The position numbers and the translations under genes were made by a program. Source: Lachnospiraceae bacterium A2 (GTDB taxonomy: Bacteria > Bacillota > Clostridia > Lachnospirales > Lachnospiraceae). Taken from it: a stretch of DNA of 64,000 nt. The notes under the pieces were generated by a model. It was not told the DNA's origin, made no database searches, and saw nothing but the letters and a program-made list of their open reading frames with translations. The stretch is from NCBI GenBank assembly GCA_000403315.2, contig KE159636.1:1291976-1355975 (forward strand). The letters are read 5' to 3'. Shown here one piece after another: positions 14,124 through 21,754 of this stretch; position 1 is the stretch's first letter, and each line of letters begins with the position of its first letter.

Positions 14124-14180
14124 AACAACGGGATAGCCCGACGGGGCGAAAAGCAAAACCGTGATTGCCTGTCCGTTGTT
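14124..14180 (+). ncRNA. Three-way-junction RNA, T-armless tRNA-like
   Basis: AACAACGG and CCGTTGTT form a perfect eight-pair closing stem. Inside are GCCC-GAC-GGGGC and GCAA-AACCGTGA-TTGC. It resembles a tRNA with D and anticodon arms but no T-arm. It begins three bases after tRNA-Cys. Confidence 0.4.
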
Positions 14181-14221
14181 TCAACTAATATCACGGGATT
14201 ATCAACATGTAGGTAATGAAA

Positions 14222-14818
14222 ATGGATAAATTGTATCAATCATACGTTTTGACAGACGATAAAGAACCGTTTAGGTTTGAATTGAAAGAAATTACAGTGA
14301 AATCAATTTCTGAAAATGGGACAATAGAAACAAAATATCCATGTTTTTATGGTGTAATGAAATGTACAAACCACATAAATGGTTCGGGAGAAATTAAAAC
14401 AGATAAGGAATATTCTTCTGGACATAGCTATGCATATTATTCGATAAGCTATGAAAAATGTATGGAGTATCTTGCGAATAAAAGACAGGAACTATTTCAA
14501 AAATATCAAAAAATGTCGGAAGAAGTAAGCACATTTTATAAAAAGATAATGGAAAGTGAAATAAAGAATCACGTAAATAACGCGACTGTTAAAAAATACT
14601 CTTTGTGGATGGAGGGATATTCTGCAACCGGACAAAGTTCAACAGCGGAATTTTTAGGAGTATTTGACGGAGTTTCGTTTAATGACGCTTGCGATAATTG
14701 GTCTAAAACTATTAAACAACCAGAATATTATAAGCCCGGAACCGATGAACACAGACCGAGTTATTGGGCGTGTAAAATTTTTGACAATGAAATAGACGCA
14801 AGAAAATCATTTGGTTAA
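14222..14818 (+). CDS. Hypothetical protein
   Basis: 198 residues from ATG 14222 (ATG 14216 also in frame). An N-terminal beta-rich part is followed by a helix. The C-terminal ~70 residues have the pattern WMEGYSATGQSSTAEFLGVF and end FDNEIDARKSFG, a small domain I associate with clostridial phage proteins of unknown function. Confidence 0.75.
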   Translation: MDKLYQSYVLTDDKEPFRFELKEITVKSISENGTIETKYPCFYGVMKCTNHINGSGEIKTDKEYSSGHSYAYYSISYEKCMEYLANKRQELFQKYQKMSEEVSTFYKKIMESEIKNHVNNATVKKYSLWMEGYSATGQSSTAEFLGVFDGVSFNDACDNWSKTIKQPEYYKPGTDEHRPSYWACKIFDNEIDARKSFG

Positions 14819-14835
14819 TTTAATCTTGGTAAATT

Positions 14836-14892
14836 CAATAGGCTAGGGTAGCTCCCAAAAAGCGTCCTCCAACGCCTGCCTATTGTTTTTAT
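14836..14892 (+). ncRNA. Branched hairpin with T tail
   Basis: CAATAGGC and GCCTATTG (eight pairs) enclose GGG-TAGC-TCCC and GCGT-CCTCCA-ACGC, followed by TTTTTATAA. A branched terminator or small RNA, with the same outline as the three-way junction at 14124. Confidence 0.5.
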
Positions 14893-14931
14893 AAATTTGG
14901 AGGATTAGAAAAATGGATTGGAGGTCATTTT

Positions 14932-15966
14932 ATGAGTGAAACAGTAAAGAGAGAAAAGAAAGAGATAATCATATCAGAAAATAGAGATTTTAAGGGCGTT
15001 TGGACACCTCATAAACTTTATTTAGCGAGAAATTTGAGCGCAAGCAAGAAAAATTTACTTATTGAGATTCACAGCCTTACAAAGAACGGAAACAGAAAAT
15101 GTTTTGCGAGCAACAAGCATTTTTCTGATTTTCTCGGTTTAAAAGAAAATACCATAAAAAGAATGTTGTCTGATTTGGAAAAAGAAGGATACATAAAAAG
15201 AATTTATAAATATGTAGGAGACACAAAAGAATTTGAAAGCAGAATAATTAAACTCACAAACAAATTCTATAATGAATTTATAAATGAGTATGAAGAAAGC
15301 GAAGATGATGAGGAAAATATAGGTGGTGGAGAAAAATCCACCCCCTCGTGGAATGAAATAGATGGGGTGGTGGATTTTATCCCACAGGATGGTGAAAAAG
15401 ATTCCACAATAAGTAATACACCTTTTAAGAATAACAATCTAAGAGATACAGATTTAAGTGATACAGAAAAAGGAGAAAACATTAACAAAGTTAATGGAGA
15501 GGCAAAAACATCTTCTTCTGAAAACCGAAAGAAGATGACTGCGCCTAAAACTGCCTTAGAAAAATATCTCGGCAAAAAAGCAGACGAGAGGGACATGATT
15601 GAACGATTGGCTGCAATATGCTCTGAAAATTACGACAACGATACTGCAAACGAAATTTTCATATCGTTGACGCACTACTTTGAAAGATTTAAGGAGAGAT
15701 CCGGGAAGATACACCCGATTTTGAAAGACAGCACACTTTTAAGGTTTATAGAAAAAATGGACTGTTTCTATGATGACAGATATAGTCACTTTGGCAGGCT
15801 TATAGGGCAAGATAACGCCTATATAAAAATGGTTGATATGTTTCTTGATGGAGATTTCGGAGCGGTTAAAGGATATGAGACAAATTACCACCTTTCAGCA
15901 TTTATGTCAGACGAGGTATTAAACAGAATGGCACAGAGATTATTTGAATTGGGGGAGGTGGAATAA
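14932..15966 (+). CDS. Replication-initiator-like winged-helix protein
   Basis: 344 residues from ATG 14932 after GGAGG. The N-terminal ~100 residues form a helix-turn-helix of the HTH_36 type (FASNKHFSDFLGLKENTIKR; LEKEGYIKRIYKY). An acidic, poorly ordered linker follows, then a helical C-terminal domain. This layout is typical of phage replisome organisers and plasmid RepA-like proteins. It heads the long early operon, and the repeat array at 6.3 kb is a possible target. DNA-binding assignment is firm; the replication role is inferred. Confidence 0.7.
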   Translation: MSETVKREKKEIIISENRDFKGVWTPHKLYLARNLSASKKNLLIEIHSLTKNGNRKCFASNKHFSDFLGLKENTIKRMLSDLEKEGYIKRIYKYVGDTKEFESRIIKLTNKFYNEFINEYEESEDDEENIGGGEKSTPSWNEIDGVVDFIPQDGEKDSTISNTPFKNNNLRDTDLSDTEKGENINKVNGEAKTSSSENRKKMTAPKTALEKYLGKKADERDMIERLAAICSENYDNDTANEIFISLTHYFERFKERSGKIHPILKDSTLLRFIEKMDCFYDDRYSHFGRLIGQDNAYIKMVDMFLDGDFGAVKGYETNYHLSAFMSDEVLNRMAQRLFELGEVE

Positions 15967-16259
15967 TGGAATACTCAAACACACGTTTATGCAGCGGATA
16001 TTTAAACAAACCAAAACCCTGTGAACATTTTGAAAGCTGCGACATGAAGATTGGGTTTCAGTGGGACGAGAACGGAAACGAGCATTACATAATCGGCAGG
16101 GGTTGTAATTCCATGAGCTGCAAGCGAGATAATCCAGATTACAAGCCATTGACCAAGGAACAGTTCATAGAGATGTATAAGCAAATGCCGAACCGCACAA
16201 ATATTTCTCTTTATGAGTTATTGGAGTGTGCGAGGATTGACGGAATGGTGGAGGGATAG
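15966..16259 (+). CDS. Cys-rich hypothetical protein
   Basis: 97 residues; start ATG 15966 overlaps the previous stop. Cysteines cluster in CSGYLNKPKPCEHFESC and GCNSMSCK, so a structural metal site is possible. Unknown function. Confidence 0.7.
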   Translation: MEYSNTRLCSGYLNKPKPCEHFESCDMKIGFQWDENGNEHYIIGRGCNSMSCKRDNPDYKPLTKEQFIEMYKQMPNRTNISLYELLECARIDGMVEG

Positions 16260-16262
16260 CTT

Positions 16263-16634
16263 ATGAACCGCCAACAAAGACGCTATGCAGAGCGTAAAAA
16301 CCAAAAATACAAAACCGCCACATACAACCTCACCAAGAGCCAGCTTGATAATGCGGTTAAGGATTCCATCAATTCAGAACTGGAAAAAGCATATCAGGAC
16401 GGCGTAAACGAGGGCGTAAATCAGGCAATGATTCTTCTGCTAACCTTGCCGCTTGAAGTCCTCATGGATTTTTACTGGAAGAAAAGTTATGCGAAGAAAA
16501 TTCCGGAATTCACGCAACATGTTCTGGACTACTACACAGCATGGCAGAACGGCGAACTGGACATGGACAAGCTGAAAGAGGATTTATGGGAGCGTGGAGG
16601 CGTGAGATTGGAGGAATCAGGGAATGGAGATTGA
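16263..16634 (+). CDS. Conserved phage protein, basic N terminus
   Basis: 123 residues starting MNRQQRRYAERKNQK. This kind of N terminus followed by ATYNLTKSQLDNAV is common in clostridial and bacillus phages. A hydrophobic stretch AMILLLTLPLEVLMDFYW is helical. Function unknown. Overlaps the next gene. Confidence 0.75.
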   Translation: MNRQQRRYAERKNQKYKTATYNLTKSQLDNAVKDSINSELEKAYQDGVNEGVNQAMILLLTLPLEVLMDFYWKKSYAKKIPEFTQHVLDYYTAWQNGELDMDKLKEDLWERGGVRLEESGNGD

Positions 16635-17193
16635 TATTTTCAAACATAATGACAACTGGCAGGATGTGAAAGATTCTGCAATGAATACAATAAACAAAAA
16701 CACAGGGAAATATCCTGATTCAGAGTGGAAAAGAAAATTGCTTATGTCGGAACATTCGCCGATCAGAAGGATAAAATTCTACTGGAGATGGAGCGGAATT
16801 AAATCGTGGGTCAGCGTACATATGGTAAGGCACAAAATTGGCATTGAGCATTGGGTCTCAACGCAAAGACCAGACAGGACGGATAATCAGGATAAAGACA
16901 GGGATAAGTTGCCGCAAGGCGCTCCGGTAAATCATGCATGTGAAGCAAACGCACAGGCATTGATAAACATCAGCAGAAAAAGATTGTGCGGATGCGCTGC
17001 AACGCAAACAAGGCTGGCATGGAAAGCAGTAAAAGAAAAAGTAGCAGAGACAGAGCCGGAACTTGCCAGCTGCATGGTGAGAGAGTGCATTTACCGTGGA
17101 TTTTGCCCGGAAATGTTTTCGTGTGGATACTATAAAACTGATGAATACAGAAAAGAATTGGAGGAATACAGGCATGGAATCAACGGAAACTAA
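16624..17193 (+). CDS. thyX: ThyX-like thymidylate synthase family protein
   Basis: 189 residues. SEHSPIRRIKFYWRWSGI then VHMVRHKIGIEHWVSTQR resembles the flavin-dependent thymidylate synthase signature (RHR..S..S.R), here with RHK. The CMVRECIYRGFCPEMFSCGY end is Cys-rich, unlike typical ThyX. It could make dTMP from dUMP for phage DNA or be a divergent family member; the altered motif leaves activity open. Confidence 0.6.
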   Translation: MEIDIFKHNDNWQDVKDSAMNTINKNTGKYPDSEWKRKLLMSEHSPIRRIKFYWRWSGIKSWVSVHMVRHKIGIEHWVSTQRPDRTDNQDKDRDKLPQGAPVNHACEANAQALINISRKRLCGCAATQTRLAWKAVKEKVAETEPELASCMVRECIYRGFCPEMFSCGYYKTDEYRKELEEYRHGINGN

Positions 17194-17416
17194 AACAGAT
17201 GAGATATGCCACCCGCCGCATTACTGCTTCGGAAAAAATGAGCCTGTAAAAGTGATACAGGACTGGAAACTTTCGTTCTGCCTTGGAAACGTATTGAAAT
17301 ATATCGCAAGAGCAGGTAGAAAAGAAGGGAACAGCAAACTGCAAGACCTGTTAAAGGCAAAGCAATATATTGAGTTTGAGATTGAGGGATTGGAAAATGA
17401 AAATAATCACGCTTGA
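17174..17416 (+). CDS. DUF3310 protein
   Basis: 80 residues from ATG 17174, overlapping the ThyX-like gene. The pattern HPPHYCFG..EPVKVIQDW, then LGNVLKYIARAGRK and DLLKAKQYIEFEI, matches DUF3310, a small phage family near nucleotide-metabolism genes. Role unknown. Confidence 0.85.
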   Translation: MESTETKTDEICHPPHYCFGKNEPVKVIQDWKLSFCLGNVLKYIARAGRKEGNSKLQDLLKAKQYIEFEIEGLENENNHA

Positions 17417-17792
17417 AACACTAAAGACCATGCCAAACGGAACGGCGTTCAGTATAATTAATGAATGGGGACTGAACGGCACAACTATTTTTATTTTGAC
17501 AGGGGATGTCAAGGAACATACGTGTTTTGTCAAAGGAATAGAATTTCACCTAAAGATAGCTGCAAACAATACGCAAGACATGTATGATATGATGGTTGAC
17601 GAAGACGAAAACCTGATAACAGGAAAGAACATTCCAACTAAATACGGGAAGAAAGATAGAATGATGAGTTTTAAAGAAGATCAGTTATTTGCAGTATTCT
17701 CAAAAGCAGAGGTCAGAAAGATGATAAAATTCCTTCAATGGGCGTTGTCTGGTTTGGAAGATGATTTTGACACGGATGAGGTTTTGGAATGA
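17397..17792 (+). CDS. Hypothetical protein
   Basis: 131 residues from ATG 17397 (overlaps DUF3310). Beta-rich first half, acidic C terminus. No family recognised. Overlaps the next start (ATGA). Confidence 0.7.
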   Translation: MKIITLETLKTMPNGTAFSIINEWGLNGTTIFILTGDVKEHTCFVKGIEFHLKIAANNTQDMYDMMVDEDENLITGKNIPTKYGKKDRMMSFKEDQLFAVFSKAEVRKMIKFLQWALSGLEDDFDTDEVLE

Positions 17793-17995
17793 TTTTCAGG
17801 AACAAGGATATTAAACCAGAAAAATCCGGCTATCTGATTTGTGATGACTTGCTTGACACGGGTTTAGAGCCAATACCAAAAGAACTTCTTGAAAATATGC
17901 CAGCTCCACAAAGAGGAAATGTAATCAGCGGAACATTTGGAATGTTCAGAGCAAGTGAATTTGAAAAGAATGTGGGAGGATTGAAAAATGTGTGA
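17789..17995 (+). CDS. Hypothetical protein
   Basis: 68 residues; ATG 17789 overlaps the previous stop. Short, acidic in the middle (LICDDLLDTGLEPIPKELL). Unknown. Confidence 0.65.
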   Translation: MIFRNKDIKPEKSGYLICDDLLDTGLEPIPKELLENMPAPQRGNVISGTFGMFRASEFEKNVGGLKNV

Positions 17996-18173
17996 CTTTT
18001 GCAAAGAAATCATAAAAGAAAATGATGACAGTAACAGAGAAGAACTCATAATACAGAGAGATAACGGAAGATTTGATTTGTGCTGTCATGCGGGCGGTGG
18101 CGATTGGGGAGCAGTTGAAGATGTAGAATTTTGCCCGAAATGCGGAAGAAATTTGACGGAGGTATCAGAATGA
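17988..18173 (+). CDS. Zinc-ribbon-like small protein
   Basis: 61 residues. Cys pairs CDFC at the start and CPKCGRNLTE at the end make a likely four-Cys zinc site; CCH lies between. Overlaps both neighbours. Function unknown. Confidence 0.7.
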   Translation: MCDFCKEIIKENDDSNREELIIQRDNGRFDLCCHAGGGDWGAVEDVEFCPKCGRNLTEVSE

Positions 18174-18382
18174 AACAATTCCTAAAATTCCTTACAAAGA
18201 TAAAATCGTTCTGGAAATTCTACCAGAATTACGGATATGACGGAGAAGATGTTGAATTTATCATAGACAACTATGAGAGGGTGCTTTGCAATCGAACAAA
18301 GACAATGAGCAAGCCAACGTATTACCTCGAAGATGTCTTGAGGGAACTTGACAACTGGTATGAGGACAGAATGGAGGAATAA
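18170..18382 (+). CDS. Small hypothetical protein
   Basis: 70 residues from ATG 18170. A basic aromatic N terminus (MKQFLKFLTKIKSFWKFYQN) could be amphipathic. The rest is an acidic helix. Unknown. Confidence 0.65.
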   Translation: MKQFLKFLTKIKSFWKFYQNYGYDGEDVEFIIDNYERVLCNRTKTMSKPTYYLEDVLRELDNWYEDRMEE

Positions 18383-18385
18383 GTT

Positions 18386-18664
18386 ATGTGGCTATTAAAA
18401 TTACACTTTTCAATATCGGTATTATGTATGCTGACATTTATCGGGTTTAAGTCGCTTTATAAACAGCAGATGAAAGACAATGGATGGATTGACGACGAAA
18501 AGAAGAAAAAGAAAAGCATATTTGCGTATTTTATGTTTTTCGTGCCGATAATGAATATTTTGTTTGTCATCATAATGTTTTTGATGATTGGCATGAAGAA
18601 AAAGGATTTTGACAAGATGTGTGATGATGCAAAGAAAGATAGGGAGGTATCAACCCATGAATAA
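18386..18664 (+). CDS. Small membrane protein, two segments
   Basis: 92 residues. Hydrophobic segments ~1-20 and ~47-68 (FAYFMFFVPIMNILFVIIMF) are separated by a basic loop with KKKKKS. Probably a two-span inner-membrane protein. Phage role unknown. Confidence 0.7.
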   Translation: MWLLKLHFSISVLCMLTFIGFKSLYKQQMKDNGWIDDEKKKKKSIFAYFMFFVPIMNILFVIIMFLMIGMKKKDFDKMCDDAKKDREVSTHE

Positions 18665-18797
18665 AACCGAACTTATGGAAAACTACACAGAGGAACAGCT
18701 TGCAGAGATGGTTGTTAAAAAAGGCATTGCGCTAGAACGGCTTGCAGAAACACACGCAAAAGCAGTAGGGGACGCATACAGAAAAATCAAATTTTAG
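18657..18797 (+). pseudogene. Coiled-coil gene broken by frameshift
   Basis: Reads 46 residues (MNKTELMENYTEEQLAEMVV...) to TAG 18795-18797. One extra A in the AAAAA run (18782-18786) would continue it as a coiled coil (RKNQILEENNRRLQSKL...) in the frame open through 18956. It is either a one-base loss or slippage, like the case at 10742. Confidence 0.55.
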
Positions 18798-18956
18798 AGG
18801 AAAACAACAGAAGACTGCAATCTAAACTTGATACATACAACAACTATCTTCTTCCGAGATGCACCAAAGAAGCAAAAGAAATGATAGACCATAATCATTT
18901 TACAGGGGTTATAATTGTCACACAGGAACAGTGGAATAATCGGGGAGGGAAAACTA

Positions 18957-19588
18957 TGAACATATCAGACATTCAGAAATGCCAAGAGGAATACGAAAAA
19001 CTTTTGAAAGAAAGTCCTCTACATGGAACAATAGATAAAATCTGCAAAGATATTCTCGAACAGAAAAATAACGCTATGGCAATGGAGTTTACAAGGATAA
19101 TCTGCGATTTGCTGAAAAGATATGGAGTGTATGTTCACTGCACGGAAACAAAATTCGGAGAAAGGATAACAACAAATTCCATTGAAGATCAATATGGAAT
19201 TGTATTTGACAGCATGGACTTTTCGCAACATGATAAGGAATTTATGGACAAGATTAAGGAGTTGGAAAAGCAACTTGACCGTAGCCAGACCACCATAAAC
19301 CAAATTGATGATATTCTGGAAAAGTTATTTGGCGTGCGGCATGATATGGTTGATAAGCCAGATGAATTTGAAAAGATTTTATCTGAAAGAGCAAAAGGGA
19401 ATGTAACCGATTTCCTCCCAACAGAACCTATCAAAGTAGATGATATGCTGATAAACGCAAGCAAAAAGCGGACAAACTGCATGACGGGAAAGGAATATGA
19501 TAAATACATATTTGGTAAATGGCAGTTAAGGCAGATAGCGGAACATTTATTGGTTTATTGTAATCATAATGGGGAGGTGGAGGAATGA
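18957..19588 (+). CDS. Hypothetical helical protein
   Basis: 210 residues from ATG 18957 after GGGAGGG. Largely helical with a coiled coil (FMDKIKELEKQLDRSQTTIN) and a C-terminal KYIFGKWQLRQIAEHLL. The open frame extends further upstream as the continuation of the broken coiled-coil gene. Function unknown. Confidence 0.7.
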
Positions 19589-19836
19589 GAAGAATAAAAG
19601 AGTTTATATCGTTTTGGCTATATTATCCAAAATTATTGAGTTACTTGAAAGAAAAAGACCGCCATTCATTTGAAATTTTTAAGAAGATTGGCAGATTTCC
19701 ATATGCAAAACAATACAGCAGAATAAAAATTGATTTCGAGAATTTTAACAAAAGTGAATTACCGTGGGAAAGCGAAGATTTTTGCGAATGGAAATCTATT
19801 TATGACAAAGAGCCGATTGAAAGGTGTACAAAATGA
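19585..19836 (+). CDS. Hypothetical protein
   Basis: 83 residues, ATG overlapping the previous stop. Aromatic, basic N-terminal half (FISFWLYYPKLLSYLKEK). Unknown. Confidence 0.65.
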   Translation: MRRIKEFISFWLYYPKLLSYLKEKDRHSFEIFKKIGRFPYAKQYSRIKIDFENFNKSELPWESEDFCEWKSIYDKEPIERCTK

Positions 19837-20021
19837 AAGTATTAGTCAACAATTACCTATACGAAATGGGAAGAAAAGAATACAAGGGCGTTTTAAAAGT
19901 CGCAAGCAAACAAATCCAATGCGGAATATATGCGGTTGAAAAAGACGGATTCTGCGAACTGAGGAAAGACACCTTTGACAGCAAAGAGGAATTAAAGAAA
20001 GCCGTTGCGGAATATGCGTAG
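19833..20021 (+). CDS. Small hypothetical protein
   Basis: 62 residues from ATG 19833 (overlap). Beta strands then a helix (DSKEELKKAVAEYA). Unknown. Confidence 0.65.
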   Translation: MKVLVNNYLYEMGRKEYKGVLKVASKQIQCGIYAVEKDGFCELRKDTFDSKEELKKAVAEYA

Positions 20022-20066
20022 AAAGGATTTAAGGCACATTATAATTCATAAATTGGAGGATTTGAT

Positions 20067-20378
20067 ATGACAACATTTAAAACAGGAGATATGGTAATAT
20101 GCAAAAAGCATAGCGTAGCGCAAAAACTTGTTTTCGATTCTAAGGGAATGAGGATTGAAAATTATATTGATGATTATTTCTTTAATCGTGAAGCCGTTAT
20201 CGAGTACACGCATAAAGAGCGCATGGACGAACGTTTTAAAAATGACTTACACGAGGAATTTAAAGACAAAGAAGAATACGGAATTAGATTTTTAGATAGC
20301 AACGAAACTCTTGCATGGCTTAAAGCAGAAGAACTTGTCTTGAAGGTTCCAAAAGAACAGTTTATGGGCTTGGCTTAG
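20067..20378 (+). CDS. Hypothetical protein
   Basis: 103 residues after TTGGAGG. MTTFKTGDMVICKKHSV suggests a small SH3/KOW-like beta start. An acidic helical end follows. Unknown. Confidence 0.65.
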   Translation: MTTFKTGDMVICKKHSVAQKLVFDSKGMRIENYIDDYFFNREAVIEYTHKERMDERFKNDLHEEFKDKEEYGIRFLDSNETLAWLKAEELVLKVPKEQFMGLA

Positions 20379-20391
20379 GGAGAAAAACGAA

Positions 20392-20523
20392 ATGGACAAT
20401 AACTGCAACCTAACCACCTGCCGCTACAACCAATCCAGCACTTGCACGAATGAGGAAAAAGAAAAGAGTGCGTGGAGGTCAGTAAGAGGGTGTTGTGTTT
20501 GGAGGATAGAGAATGAGAGATAA
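20392..20523 (+). CDS. Cys-rich mini-protein
   Basis: 43 residues, below common ORF limits. CNLTTCRYNQSSTCTNEEK then SVRGCCVW is a spaced-Cys pattern seen in small phage proteins likely to bind zinc. Overlaps the next start by 11 bases. Confidence 0.55.
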   Translation: MDNNCNLTTCRYNQSSTCTNEEKEKSAWRSVRGCCVWRIENER

Positions 20524-21040
20524 ATCCCTAGAATTTGTCAAGAAAAGAATTGAATCTGGTGTATGTAATGGCATGGAAAAAGATAAATATAATCATTTGT
20601 ACGAAGTTGATTTTTTAAAAATTTCAGAACAGATAAAATTTAGCAATACTGTTAAAGTTTCTGAAAATCTTTTGGAAGTTGAATTGCCATTTAAAGATAA
20701 CAAAGGCACAACAATTTCAGTAACACGCAATACGGAAGCTGAATTTGACTATATGACCGTTGAGAGATGCCGCTGTGATGGAACTTTTGTGTTTTTTATA
20801 GATTTATGCAAAAAAATACTTGAAAAGATATTAAAAGGAGAAACTTGTTACAGTCCAAAAATTCCAAAAGATGCAAAAGAAAAACTTTACAAATACAATA
20901 TTCGGTTTGAGGTTGGAAATTTTATTTTTGCAGAAGAATATGGGGAAGATTTTACAACAAAAGAAAAACCGTGGATGAAAAGCAGATTTACAGTTATGTT
21001 GCCAATAAAATGTGATTTTGCAGAAAAACAACTGGCGTAA
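20513..21040 (+). CDS. Hypothetical protein
   Basis: 175 residues from ATG 20513 after GGAGG. Mixed alpha/beta; no recognised motif. Basic helix FFIDLCKKILEKILKGE near the middle. Confidence 0.65.
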   Translation: MRDKSLEFVKKRIESGVCNGMEKDKYNHLYEVDFLKISEQIKFSNTVKVSENLLEVELPFKDNKGTTISVTRNTEAEFDYMTVERCRCDGTFVFFIDLCKKILEKILKGETCYSPKIPKDAKEKLYKYNIRFEVGNFIFAEEYGEDFTTKEKPWMKSRFTVMLPIKCDFAEKQLA

Positions 21041-21074
21041 AACGCAAAATTTACCGCCTATCAGAAAGAGGGGG

Positions 21075-21269
21075 ATGAAACTTGCCGAATACATAGAAAG
21101 TATCTGTCAAGAGCATTTAAGTAAATATCAAAAAGCGTTCTTTGAAGATGTGGAGCAAAAGTTAAAGAATGGATATGAAATATCCATGCCGCCACGAATA
21201 GGAAGGACATTGAGCATTCAGACAATATGGGCGATAGAGCAATGGAAAATACTGGAGGTATTCAAGTGA
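21075..21269 (+). CDS. Small hypothetical protein
   Basis: 64 residues from ATG 21075 after GAGGGGG. Helical, ending IGRTLSIQTIWAIEQWKIL. Overlaps the next GTG start. Confidence 0.6.
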   Translation: MKLAEYIESICQEHLSKYQKAFFEDVEQKLKNGYEISMPPRIGRTLSIQTIWAIEQWKILEVFK

Positions 21270-21433
21270 GTTTATCAGAAGTAATTGAAGGCATAGAACG
21301 TGAAATGTTCGAGAGGGCGACAAAAGAGGAAAAACCAAAATACTGTGATGATTGCAAAGTATATGAAGAAAGTAAAGATTGCCACGCTTGTATAAAACAA
21401 GAATTTAATGACAGGAGGCGCAAAAGTGAGTAA
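21266..21433 (+). CDS. Small Cys-containing protein
   Basis: 55 residues from GTG 21266 with GGAGGT upstream. CDDCKVYEESKDCHAC could bind one zinc. Coupled to neighbours by overlaps. Unknown function. Confidence 0.6.
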   Translation: MSLSEVIEGIEREMFERATKEEKPKYCDDCKVYEESKDCHACIKQEFNDRRRKSE

Positions 21434-21578
21434 AGATAAAACAGAACTGAAAAATTCTGTCATTCAAAAGGCAGAAGAAATCGCAGAAGTGCTTTCAAAG
21501 AACAGTGACTGCGAACTACGAACATCTCCTAACGGCGTGGCGGTTATTAAAGTGAAAAAGGAAGTGGTTTCTAAATGA
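21426..21578 (+). CDS. Small hypothetical protein
   Basis: 50 residues from GTG 21426 after AGGAGG, ending TGA 21578. Helix then a beta hairpin (CELRTSPNGVAVIKVKK). Too short for standard calling; overlaps both neighbours. Confidence 0.55.
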   Translation: MSKDKTELKNSVIQKAEEIAEVLSKNSDCELRTSPNGVAVIKVKKEVVSK

Positions 21579-21754
21579 TTTATGTAAAATGTCCGAATTG
21601 CGGAAAAGAACACATTTTAGACCCAGGAAACATAGAGCAACTGCTCATTATGAAAATACTTAGATTTCGAAACTGCCATTGCGGGAAAAAGTTTTTTATA
21701 AAAGAGGAAGATGATTGCTATTTTGTGAAAATAGGAGAATGCGAAGATGAGTGA
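21575..21754 (+). CDS. Zinc-ribbon protein next to rtcB
   Basis: 59 residues from ATG 21575. CPNCGKEH and CHCGKKFF make a two-knuckle zinc ribbon. Its stop lies inside the first codons of rtcB (overlap of 8 bases), so the two are translationally coupled; a role with RtcB is only suggested by this. Confidence 0.65.
   Translation: MIYVKCPNCGKEHILDPGNIEQLLIMKILRFRNCHCGKKFFIKEEDDCYFVKIGECEDE

Noticed and set aside
16624..17193. Firm call of active ThyX
   Set aside because: The RHR motif reads RHK and the C-terminal part is Cys-rich, so only family resemblance is claimed.
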